Shown here piece by piece: positions 1 to 5,066 of a stretch of DNA of 5,068 bases (position 1 is its first letter; every line of letters starts with the position of its first letter). The notes below the pieces were generated by a model, which was not told where the DNA came from, made no database searches, and worked only from the letters and a program-made list of their open reading frames with translations. Position numbers and translations under genes: made by a program. The stretch is from Myxococcales bacterium (GTDB lineage: Bacteria; Myxococcota; Polyangia; HGW-17; SLPX01), in NCBI GenBank assembly GCA_007131745.1, contig SLPX01000071.1, forward strand, positions 1-5,068, given 5' to 3'.

Positions 1-304
1 GACGACCTGTTCGACCAAACGCATTGGCCAAACTGTCCTTAGAGAGAGTCGCGGCTGATCGCGTGTCGTCGTCGTGTGCGCTGTGTCGTCGGCGTGTGCG
101 CTGTTTCTCCCTTTCGTCCTTTGTTTCTCCCTTTCGTCCTTTATTTCTCCCTTTCGTCCTTCAAATTTGTTCATTTTGGGCTTCTACCGGAACATTTCGT
201 TTCTGCCTATCCCAAGTTCTCTGCGTTTTTTCTCTCAAAATATATCTCGAGCTGTGATATCTTGGTTCACAAGAATAAAAAGGGCTTTTGAAATGACTAT
301 CCGA
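1..304. other. Left-end region without a convincing gene
   Basis: No reading frame here looks like a protein I recognise. The first 42 bases could be the end of a plus-strand gene (DDLFDQTHWPNCP then TAG at 40-42), but 13 codons are too few to judge. Three overlapping plus-strand frames stay open through 24-412, because the 20-bp tandem repeat at 63-162 has no stops and gives Phe/Leu/Ser-rich cyclic peptides in every frame. From about 165 to 304 the DNA is AT-rich and unique within the window. At base 305 it switches abruptly to sequence homologous with the end of the main lipoprotein gene, so this block appears to replace the body of an upstream paralog. Confidence 0.5.
63..162. repeat. Compound 20-bp minisatellite (2 + 3 units)
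   Basis: Five consecutive 20-bp units can be read directly. Units at 63-82 and 83-102 share a GTGTCGTCGKCGTGTGCGCT pattern and differ at one base (72 versus 92). Units at 103-122, 123-142 and 143-162 share a TTTCTCCCTTTCGTCCTT core and differ only at the first and last base of the third unit. The two unit types are different sequences but have the same 20-bp period and abut exactly. The period is not a multiple of three, so coding is unlikely. Slippage or unequal exchange is the probable origin, and copy number may vary between strains. Confidence 0.85.
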
Positions 305-305
305 C

Positions 306-380
306 ACAGTCGAAGACGAACCTCAATGGGTGAATCTCGAACCCTCCCCTATGCCGATGCCGGCCATGCCTGCGGAATAG
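306..380 (+). pseudogene. 3' remnant of an upstream beta-helix lipoprotein paralog
   Basis: The frame from 306 to the TAG at 378-380 reads TVEDEPQWVNLEPSP followed by MPMPAMPAE. This matches the last residues of the intact gene, which reads TVEDEPQWVNLEPSP then MPMPAMPME. The DNA is also nearly identical. Homology begins at about base 305. Upstream in the same frame there are stops at 294-296 and 276-278, and the sequence is unrelated. This is therefore the orphaned tail of a paralog that lay immediately upstream in the same orientation, with the rest deleted or replaced. It is not expected to be expressed as a protein. Confidence 0.85.
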
Positions 381-389
381 ACAAAGTCG

Positions 390-431
390 ATTCAGCCACA
401 GCCAGTCTTTAGTCGTAGTGGACTGAATTTT
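390..431 (+). terminator. Candidate intrinsic terminator after the upstream paralog tail
   Basis: ATTCAG-CCAC at 390-399 pairs with GTGG-a-CTGAAT at 418-428, giving a stem of about ten pairs with one bulged A and a loop of about 18 bases. A short T run (428-431) follows. It starts ten bases after the stop codon of the upstream remnant. The inner CCAC/GTGG pairing is also present after the intact gene. The loop is long and the T tract short, so strength is doubtful. Confidence 0.45.
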
Positions 432-458
432 GTAGTAGTGTCTTTAATGTTGGATAAT
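430..458 (+). promoter_or_regulatory. Candidate sigma70-type promoter of the intact lipoprotein gene
   Basis: TTGTAG at 430-435 is followed after 17 bases by GATAAT at 453-458, a fair match to the -35/-10 consensus with ideal spacing. The element lies about 130 bp upstream of the chosen start codon. The duplicate spacer keeps TTGTAG-N17-CTTAAT at the same place. A further conserved TGATAAT at 468-474 could be an alternative -10 box. No operator could be identified. Motif-based only. Confidence 0.35.
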
Positions 459-585
459 GTCGAGAAGTGATAATCTGCAGGGTGAATGCTTAAGGGTGAA
501 TACTTAGTCAGAGCAAATGGTTGGTTTGCGATACATGCAATTCAGGATTGTCTATGAAAAGCCGAATAAAAAGAGAAACGCAAAA

Positions 586-3285
586 ATGAAAACAACATCG
601 CATTCAGGACTGATGCCGAGATTGAACTCCATAAACTGTTTGCGCAAGTCGGCAGCCTTAAACGCGCTGATCACTTTTACCACTTTTGCCGCTTCGATCG
701 CTTTTACCGCATTGATTGCAGCCGGGTGCAAGAGGGAGAAGGGCAATGGGGAGAATAATAACAACAACCAATCGCAGTGCCCTGAAGGTTACCGAGCCGA
801 AGGGCCGGCATGTGTTCCTATTTTCGACAACCCCGAAGATTGCCCCGGCCCGAACGAAATGCCCAAGCTCGGCGGAGGTTGCCGCCCGGTGGGGGTGCTC
901 GAATGTGCGGACGGGTTCGTAAAAGACTCGGATGGCGGGTGCGAGCCAATCCTCCCGGACCATGAATGTCCGCCCGGCACGATGGAAGTCATCGGAGAAA
1001 CCGAGTGCCGCCCGGTGGGGGTGATTCAATGCGCGGAGGGTTTTGTATCCGACGGCCAAGGAGGCTGCGACGCAATCCTCCCGCCCGGCCCCGACCCTTG
1101 CCCGCCGGGAACAATCGAACAAATCGGTCATGATACTTGTCAACCTCTTGGCGACTGCGGCCCGGACCCTTCGGAGGGGGGAAGTCCGTGGGGAAACATC
1201 CAGGTAGACGAGAACACCATTTTCGTGGACGAAGGGAGCGACGCGGATGAACCTGACGGAACCCAGGATGCGCCGTATAGGACGGTTACTGAGGCGCTGC
1301 AAGCTGCGGAACCTGGAGGGCAGGTTGCGATAGCCGCGGGGGAATATGAAGAACGGCTGATATTGAGCAAGCCCGTGCGTTTGACGGGCCGTTGTTCCGA
1401 GCGGGTGACTTTGCGCGGAGTGGTACGGTTAGGCAACCCGGAGCCTGCACTGAGGATAGGTTCAGGGGGTTCGGGTTCCGAGGTGAGGGGGGTGACTTTG
1501 ACCGGACCGGGAGAAGGGATGAGAGTGGACGGAGCGGTGGATGTGCTGGTCGAAGAAGTGGAGGTTCGGGACACCGAAGGTTGGGGAATTGATATGCTTA
1601 ACCAAAGCGAGTTGGTTTTGCTGAGAGTGAAGGTAATAAATTGCAGCACTATTGGGATTTATTCTGAAAACAGTATGACGAGCATTGGGGAAAGCGTTGT
1701 GCAGGGAACGCTTCCTCAAATTGGCACAGGTTTTTGGGGACAAGGGATTCAAGCTAAATGTTCTATTGGAGGCGCTTGCGGCTATTTGAAGGTGGAAGGA
1801 AGCCTCATTCACGGAAATCGTGATATCGGAATTGCTGCTTTAGGCGTAGAAACATCCGTGATTTCTTCGGTTGTCCGGGATACCCTCCCGGAGGAAAGCG
1901 ATGGAGTATTCGGCGTGGGAATCAACGCTGAGTGCCGTGTTGAGGCAGGTGAATGCGGGAAGTTGACGGTGGAAGGAAGCCTCATCCATGGAAATCGTGA
2001 ACACGCCATTTTCTCTGCGGGTGTTGAAACATCCGTGATCTCTTCGGTTGTGCGAGATGTTCTGCAGCGGGAAAGCGATGGAGAATTCGGAAGGGGAATT
2101 GCAGCCCAGTGCGATGTTGAAGTGGGTGAATGCGGAATGCTGACAGTGGAAAGAAGCCTCATCCATGGAAATCGTGATGTTGGAATTGTCGCTGCGGGAG
2201 TGGCAACAACGGTGATCTCTTCAGTTGTCCGAGATACCCTGCCGCAGGAAAGCGATGGAAAAGGAGGCATAGGAATCGCAGCCCATTGCGATGTTGAGGC
2301 GAGTGAATGCGGAACTCTGACTTTGGAAGGAAGCCTCATCCATGGAAATCGTGAAGTCGGAATTTCAGCTATTGGCGTGGAAACATCCGTGATTTCTTCG
2401 GTTGTACGGGATACCCTGCCGCAGAAAAGCGATGGAGAATTCGGCAGAGGAATCAACGCACAGTGCCATGTTGAGGCGAGTGAATGCGGAACTCTGACTT
2501 TGAAAGGAAGCCTCATCCATGGAAATCGTGAAGTCGGAATTTCAGCTATCGGCGTGGAAACATCCGTGATCTCTTCGGTTGTTCGAGATACCCTGCCGCA
2601 GGAAAGCGATGGAAGATTCGGCAGAGGAATCAACGCCCAGTGTGATGATGAGACAGGTGAATGCGGAAGCCTTTTAGTGCTTGATACTCTGGTTGCCTTC
2701 AATGAAAACGTGGGTATATTCATCTCTGGAACACCGGCGGATCTGCGAGGAGTAGTAGTCATCGATACTGTAACCAATGAAGCCGGCTCGTGGCAAGGTG
2801 AATACGGTCAGGGGATATCTGCTATGTGCTTCAAGCATTTGGATATCGACGAATGCGGATTCTTGGCCATTGATTCCAGCATGGTCGTTTCAAGCCACGC
2901 TGCAGGAGTGGCGGTGCAAGGAGTGTCGGGGATCATGACAGGCAGCATGGTGGACAAGGTTTTTGCGCAGCCGAAAGATGGGAAGTACGGCTACGGTGTA
3001 CAGATCGCGGGATGGGAGGGAGCTGATATCGGCGGCTTTCCATTTTTTCACGTTCGTGACAGCGTGATCAGGGATGCAAAGTTGGCCGGGGTGTTTTATC
3101 GCTCATCCGAGGGTGTGCTTTCAGGCACAGTGGTAAGCGGCGGGGAATACAGTGTTGCAATCAACATCTGCGCTTCCCCTTCAATCGGCGAAGATAACCT
3201 GCTTTCAGGCACAGTCGAAGACGAACCTCAATGGGTGAATCTCGAACCCTCCCCGATGCCAATGCCGGCCATGCCCATGGAATAG
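586..3285 (+). CDS. Secreted beta-helix repeat lipoprotein (DUF1565-like, Cys-rich N-terminal region)
   Basis: Predicted 899-residue exported lipoprotein, probably anchored in the outer membrane; ligand or activity unknown. Seen in the sequence: a long basic n-region (1-23), a hydrophobic segment (about 24-47) and a lipobox LIAAG-C with Cys48. Next come an Asn-rich linker (49-64), a region with 13 Cys (65-190) containing two repeats that begin CRPVGV, and a DUF1565-like cap (about 208-270, DGTQDAPYRTVTEAL). The rest is a right-handed parallel beta-helix with five near-identical 59-residue units (401-695) and diverged units on both sides. The tail is Met/Pro-rich and ends MPMPAMPME. Each 59-residue unit carries GI-x-A-x-C and ECG, so the two Cys could form a disulfide per unit. 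The start at 586 was chosen because it leaves a normal signal peptide and has a purine-rich AAAGAG upstream, which is AAAGAGG in the duplicate. An in-frame ATG at 517 would add 23 residues. No catalytic motif is visible. The style resembles large lipoproteins of Myxococcota/Bradymonadia. Confidence 0.9.
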   Translation: MKTTSHSGLMPRLNSINCLRKSAALNALITFTTFAASIAFTALIAAGCKREKGNGENNNNNQSQCPEGYRAEGPACVPIFDNPEDCPGPNEMPKLGGGCRPVGVLECADGFVKDSDGGCEPILPDHECPPGTMEVIGETECRPVGVIQCAEGFVSDGQGGCDAILPPGPDPCPPGTIEQIGHDTCQPLGDCGPDPSEGGSPWGNIQVDENTIFVDEGSDADEPDGTQDAPYRTVTEALQAAEPGGQVAIAAGEYEERLILSKPVRLTGRCSERVTLRGVVRLGNPEPALRIGSGGSGSEVRGVTLTGPGEGMRVDGAVDVLVEEVEVRDTEGWGIDMLNQSELVLLRVKVINCSTIGIYSENSMTSIGESVVQGTLPQIGTGFWGQGIQAKCSIGGACGYLKVEGSLIHGNRDIGIAALGVETSVISSVVRDTLPEESDGVFGVGINAECRVEAGECGKLTVEGSLIHGNREHAIFSAGVETSVISSVVRDVLQRESDGEFGRGIAAQCDVEVGECGMLTVERSLIHGNRDVGIVAAGVATTVISSVVRDTLPQESDGKGGIGIAAHCDVEASECGTLTLEGSLIHGNREVGISAIGVETSVISSVVRDTLPQKSDGEFGRGINAQCHVEASECGTLTLKGSLIHGNREVGISAIGVETSVISSVVRDTLPQESDGRFGRGINAQCDDETGECGSLLVLDTLVAFNENVGIFISGTPADLRGVVVIDTVTNEAGSWQGEYGQGISAMCFKHLDIDECGFLAIDSSMVVSSHAAGVAVQGVSGIMTGSMVDKVFAQPKDGKYGYGVQIAGWEGADIGGFPFFHVRDSVIRDAKLAGVFYRSSEGVLSGTVVSGGEYSVAINICASPSIGEDNLLSGTVEDEPQWVNLEPSPMPMPAMPME
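727..729 (+). other. Lipobox cysteine codon (predicted lipidation site)
   Basis: TGC encodes Cys48 in the context L-I-A-A-G-C, after about 24 hydrophobic residues. Signal peptidase II would cleave before this Cys. Small residues at -1 and -2 fit the lipobox rule. Ala at -3 is tolerated but less usual than Leu or Val. The residue after Cys is Lys, not Asp, so nothing suggests inner-membrane retention; outer-membrane sorting is an inference. Confidence 0.75.
880..1137 (+). repeat. Two Cys-rich tandem repeats within the lipoprotein
   Basis: Residues 99-140 and 141-184 are tandem copies of 42 and 44 residues. Each starts CRPVGV, continues C-A-D/E-G-F-V, then GGC-E/D-x-ILP, then C-PPGT and an IG. 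The DNA TGCCGCCCGGTGGGGGTG is identical at 880 and 1006. A degenerate preceding unit covers residues 65-98, and a trailing C-x-P-L-G-D-C follows. The spacing suggests small disulfide-stabilised modules forming a stalk between the lipid anchor and the beta-helix; the stalk role is an inference. Confidence 0.8.
1786..2670 (+). repeat. Five tandem 177-bp units encoding 59-residue beta-helix repeats
   Basis: Units start at 1786, 1963, 2140, 2317 and 2494, with no length variation. Shared protein landmarks are SLIHGNR, GVETSVISSVVRD, a SDG loop, GI-x-A-x-C and ECG. Units four and five are the closest pair, with about 17 base differences by hand count, suggesting recent duplication. A diverged unit precedes the block (about 1609-1785), and at least two follow it (from 2671). 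Each unit probably makes two helix coils of about 28-31 residues. One loop is closed by the Cys pair, the other is the LPQESDG-type loop. Confidence 0.9.
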
Positions 3286-3300
3286 ACGAAGTCGATACAG

Positions 3301-3331
3301 CCACTCTTTATCCGTAGTGGATTTTGGTTTT
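3301..3331 (+). terminator. Weak hairpin/T-tract after the intact lipoprotein gene
   Basis: CCAC at 3301-3304 pairs with GTGG at 3317-3320 and is followed by ATTTTGGTTTT. It is the counterpart of the hairpin at 390-431 but has lost the outer ATTCAG/CTGAAT arm, leaving a four-pair stem. It begins 16 bases after the stop codon. Too weak to be confident; the position and T-rich tail are the main support. Confidence 0.3.
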
Positions 3332-3358
3332 GTAGTATTGTCTTTAATGTTGCTTAAT
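3330..3358 (+). promoter_or_regulatory. Duplicate promoter candidate upstream of the truncated third paralog
   Basis: TTGTAG at 3330-3335, a 17-base spacer and CTTAAT at 3353-3358 correspond position for position to the candidate upstream of the intact gene. The -10 hexamer is weaker here. A TGATAAT also recurs at 3367-3373. If active, it would transcribe only a 50-codon remnant and then run into the opposing transposase-like ORF. Confidence 0.3.
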
Positions 3359-3471
3359 GTCGAGAAGTGATAATTTGCAGGGTGAATATTTGGTCAGAGC
3401 AAATGGTTTGTTTGAGATACATGCACTTCGGGATTGTCTATGAAAAGCCGAACAAAAAGAGGAACGCAAAG

Positions 3472-3624
3472 ATGAAAACAGCATCGCATTCAGGACTGAT
3501 ACCGAGATTGAACTCCACAAACCGTTTGCAAAAGTCGGCACCCTCAAACGGTCTGATCAATTTGATCACTTTTACCGCAGCAATTCTAATTTTGGTCGCA
3601 AATAGAGCGCTGAAAGGTGTGTAA
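3472..3624 (+). pseudogene. 5' remnant of a downstream beta-helix lipoprotein paralog
   Basis: The 50-codon frame begins MKTASHSGLIPRLNS, matching MKTTSHSGLMPRLNS of the intact gene, and keeps the hydrophobic stretch LINLITFTAAILILVA. It then reads NRALKGV and stops at TAA 3622-3624 before any in-frame lipobox Cys. One frame away, TGTAAGAAAGAAAAG (3620-3634) reads C-K-K-E-K. This resembles C-K-R-E-K after the lipobox of the intact gene, so the gene was probably broken by a small insertion or frameshift near 3600. The Asn-rich linker, Cys-rich repeats and beta-helix are all absent downstream. The ribosome-binding site AGAGGAA upstream is better than that of the intact gene. A 50-residue membrane peptide could still be made, but a functional lipoprotein could not. 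Confidence 0.8.
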
Positions 3625-3816
3625 GAAAGAAAAGAAAGCCAGGATAGAAGCGCAACAGTTTTTAGTGTTGGTGTTGAAGGCCCACAAAGCGACACATCGA
3701 GCATTTTTGCAGGCATGATACTGGTTTGGAAAGCAGGCTGGACGCAACTTTCCCTTTACACACGGCTGATGTGCAGAATTCGCTGGAAAAATGTATAAAC
3801 AAGGAACGACTGAAGT
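3625..3816. other. Spacer between the lipoprotein remnant and the transposase-like ORF
   Basis: About 190 bases with no recognised gene. A plus-strand frame follows the possible Cys codon at 3620 and runs to a TGA at 3716-3718. It reads a basic, helical-looking peptide containing IEAQQFLVLVLKAHKATH, which matches nothing I know. The boundary of the insertion sequence that supplied the transposase must lie here or at its edges, but I could not find a clear terminal inverted repeat or target-site duplication. Confidence 0.45.
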
Positions 3817-4647
3817 TCACGACGTGTCAAAAAGCTCTTCGAGAGTGAAACGACGTTCCCGGCCGCGCAACATAAAATAAAAAAGAGCATGCCAACTATT
3901 GAAACAGAAGTAGCCGGTCAACGCACGCACGTCGTTGAAAAATGCGTCTCGACGCGAGATCTTTTGGCGTATCAGACGATAGAGTTCGTCATCGATTTCC
4001 AAGAGCGTATGGAACAGAAATGCCATGATAATCATTGAGCAAAGCAACGAAGAGAGGTGCTGTTTGCCGTGACCATAGTTGTGTGTCAGATGGTAACCTT
4101 TGGTCTTGAGTGTATTGTTGTTTTCGTTCTCGATTTTCCATCTTGTACGTCCCGCCTCGACGATTTCGGCCACATTGTCATTGTTGATTTCGCAATTCGT
4201 CGCAAAAGCATTGTGGTAAAGAATCTTGCCGTCTGATTCCGTGGCAGTTGTGATCTCGCACCAGTTAACCATTAAGGCATCATCACCATCGCGTATGGGC
4301 ACTTGATTGACGAAGCGGTAAGTGTCAATAAACCTTTTTTTCCCATGGCGTCGTTTAACGGTGATGGTCTGCACATCGTTGAGGCCGTCAAGTTCTGTTA
4401 CCCATTCATAAAGCGTTTTGTGGGAATCGGGCTTGCAGGAAAAAATAAAACTCAGGCCCTTTTTGAGAAGCAACTTGCAAAAGGGTTGATGACAATAAAG
4501 GTCATCGCCCAAAATCGTGACGCCTAATTTGCGACAGCGTTCGCCGAATTCTTCAATCCACCGCTTGGCCGCCTCATTCTCACAATCTTGCTTTGTATTG
4601 CCGTCCTGCGGCGTTACGAATTCAGGTTCCATCGGAAAGACCTGAGA
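3817..4647 (-). pseudogene. 5'-truncated DDE transposase (IS remnant)
   Basis: Homology starts at SQVFPMEPEFVTPQDG and runs to the normal C-terminus EELFDTS. Family landmarks: KQDCENEAAKRW, the ILGDDLYCHQPFCKLLL block with the probable second catalytic Asp, and CKPDSHKTLYEWV. Further on come VNWCEIT, then RWKIENENNNTLKTKGYH with the probable catalytic Glu, NYGHGKQHLSSLL, and a late RRDAFFNDVRALTGYF. This arrangement fits an IS4-like/ISNCY-type transposase of about 430-460 residues; the exact family is uncertain. Roughly the first 150-170 residues are missing, including the segment with the first catalytic Asp. It is convergent with the lipoprotein array and was probably involved in disrupting the third paralog. 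Confidence 0.8.
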
Positions 4648-5001
4648 TGCAGAGATGATCAGCAGATTCTTGATGATGTACTGGCCCTCAAGCGTTGGAG
4701 CAAAGGGAAATCGGCCCTCCTGAAACGTCACCTCCGGCAGAATCACCAGCGGCATGAACGTACCGGCCATCTGCAAAAGAAGCAGCGCAACGGCCACACG
4801 CAACGTTCGGTGAAACAGAAACGTCACACCGATCGCCACTTCCCACCAGCCGATCACCGACAGCCACGATCGAGCAGTCAAAATCGGCATCCAGTCCACC
4901 GTTGATCTTTTGGTTTTGCCAAGGTGTTTTGGGATTAAGCGCTGGGGTATTTCTGTTCTGGGGCTTTTGGGTGCGGGGGGATGAGCATACGTCGCCTTCA
5001 T
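3817..5001 (-). CDS. Chimeric ORF: DoxX-like membrane fragment fused to truncated DDE transposase
   Basis: This 394-codon ORF joins two unrelated proteins in frame. Residues 1-32 (HPPAPKSPRTEIPQ and neighbours) look like non-coding sequence translated by chance. Residues about 33-118 resemble a DoxX-like integral membrane protein. Residues about 119-394 are the C-terminal part of a DDE transposase. The join falls at about residue 118/119, near base 4648. The transposase part keeps GDD (165-167) and the RWKIENENNN region (287-296), which should supply the second and third acidic catalytic residues. The section carrying the first Asp is missing, so transposition activity is not expected. The DoxX part lacks its first membrane segment. 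No good ribosome-binding site is evident before the ATG at 5001. Best regarded as a pseudogene fusion, although the intact frame means expression cannot be excluded. Confidence 0.7.
   Translation of the reverse strand: MKATYAHPPAPKSPRTEIPQRLIPKHLGKTKRSTVDWMPILTARSWLSVIGWWEVAIGVTFLFHRTLRVAVALLLLQMAGTFMPLVILPEVTFQEGRFPFAPTLEGQYIIKNLLIISASQVFPMEPEFVTPQDGNTKQDCENEAAKRWIEEFGERCRKLGVTILGDDLYCHQPFCKLLLKKGLSFIFSCKPDSHKTLYEWVTELDGLNDVQTITVKRRHGKKRFIDTYRFVNQVPIRDGDDALMVNWCEITTATESDGKILYHNAFATNCEINNDNVAEIVEAGRTRWKIENENNNTLKTKGYHLTHNYGHGKQHLSSLLCSMIIMAFLFHTLLEIDDELYRLIRQKISRRDAFFNDVRALTGYFCFNSWHALFYFMLRGRERRFTLEELFDTS
4648..4905 (-). pseudogene. Fragment of a DoxX-like membrane protein
   Basis: Reading the minus strand from 4905, the frame gives STVDWMPILTARSWLSVIG, then WWEVAIGVTFLF, LLLLQMAGTFMPLVILPEV, FAPTLEGQYIIKNLLIISA. 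The TVDWMP start, GWWEVAIG, LQMAGTF and EGQYIIKNL motifs in this order are what I recall for DoxX-family quinol-oxidase-like membrane proteins. Three hydrophobic segments are visible (ORF residues about 46-66, 67-90 and 106-118). The usual first segment, with a FLWFGALK-type motif, and the extreme C-terminus are missing. It is cut at both ends: by unrelated DNA at about 4905 and by the transposase at about 4648. Family assignment is from memory of motifs, not a search. Confidence 0.65.
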
Positions 5002-5066
5002 CGGCGCAGACCAACCCCGGCGATCCGCTGAGGGGCCCCACCACCAACCCCCTGTGGCCTAAGTGA
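4902..5066 (+). CDS. Possible C-terminal fragment of an unknown membrane-associated protein
   Basis: The plus-strand frame ending at TGA 5064-5066 reads a hydrophobic stretch GVLGLSAGVFLFWGFWVRG followed by a hydrophilic tail containing DEHTSPSSAQTNPGDPLRG and ending NPLWPK. It becomes protein-like exactly where the DoxX similarity on the opposite strand stops (about 4905). That would suit a separate gene fragment joined there. No start codon is assigned, because the beginning would have been lost at the junction. I recognise no family. It overlaps the non-homologous N-terminus of the chimeric minus-strand ORF, and only one of the two can be genuine. It could also be a chance open frame. Confidence 0.25.
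   Translation: MIFWFCQGVLGLSAGVFLFWGFWVRGDEHTSPSSAQTNPGDPLRGPTTNPLWPK

Larger units (their letters stand above)
305..673 (+). repeat. Left copy of the long direct repeat (tail, spacer and head of the paralog family)
   Basis: This segment aligns with 3210-3559 in the same orientation. It covers the last 24 codons of one paralog, the intergenic spacer and about 29 codons of the next paralog's signal peptide. The two copies are mostly identical, with scattered substitutions and small indels that make this copy about 19 bp longer. The main indel zone is near 480-500. The starts of the two copies are 2905 bp apart, which is the length of one tandem gene unit. Confidence 0.85.
3210..3559 (+). repeat. 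Right copy of the long direct repeat
   Basis: Same-orientation duplicate of 305-673. It includes the end of the intact gene, the spacer and the first 29 codons of a third paralog. It lacks about 19 bp relative to the left copy, mainly around 3389-3392, where the left copy has an extra GGTGAATGCTTAA-like segment. Similarity becomes patchy after CTGATCA at 3553-3559, although a further block, GATCACTTTTACCGCA (3574-3589), still resembles the signal-peptide coding region. Confidence 0.85.

Noticed and set aside
74..412. Plus-strand frame of 112 codons across the minisatellite and upstream tail
   Set aside because: It reads the lipoprotein tail in the wrong frame and its first part is repeat-driven low-complexity sequence.
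658..1302. Minus-strand open frame of 214 codons opposite the Cys-rich region
   Set aside because: It is explained by the G+C-rich sense codons. Its translation shows no family pattern and it starts inside the DUF1565-like region.
1786..2670. CRISPR-like regular repeat
   Set aside because: The 177-bp units are contiguous with no spacers, are in frame with a large protein, and vary at codon positions as coding repeats do.
1809..2777. Minus-strand open frame of 322 codons opposite the 177-bp repeats
   Set aside because: It is a repetitive shadow of the sense gene: the same 59-codon period with Arg/Ser/Thr/Pro-rich peptides. The plus strand has the signal peptide, lipobox and beta-helix pattern.
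3438..3716. Minus-strand frame of 92 codons opposite the third paralog head
   Set aside because: It is antisense to the duplicated signal-peptide region, and the equivalent antisense frame (552-767) also arises opposite the intact gene.
3625..3830. Insertion sequence terminal inverted repeat
   Set aside because: No matching pair of ends could be found by eye. The transposase is truncated at its 5' side, so one end of the element is probably missing.
4588..4905. Plus-strand frame of 105 codons opposite the DoxX/transposase join
   Set aside because: Composition is Arg/His/Gln-rich without family features, and both halves of the minus strand here have recognisable motifs.
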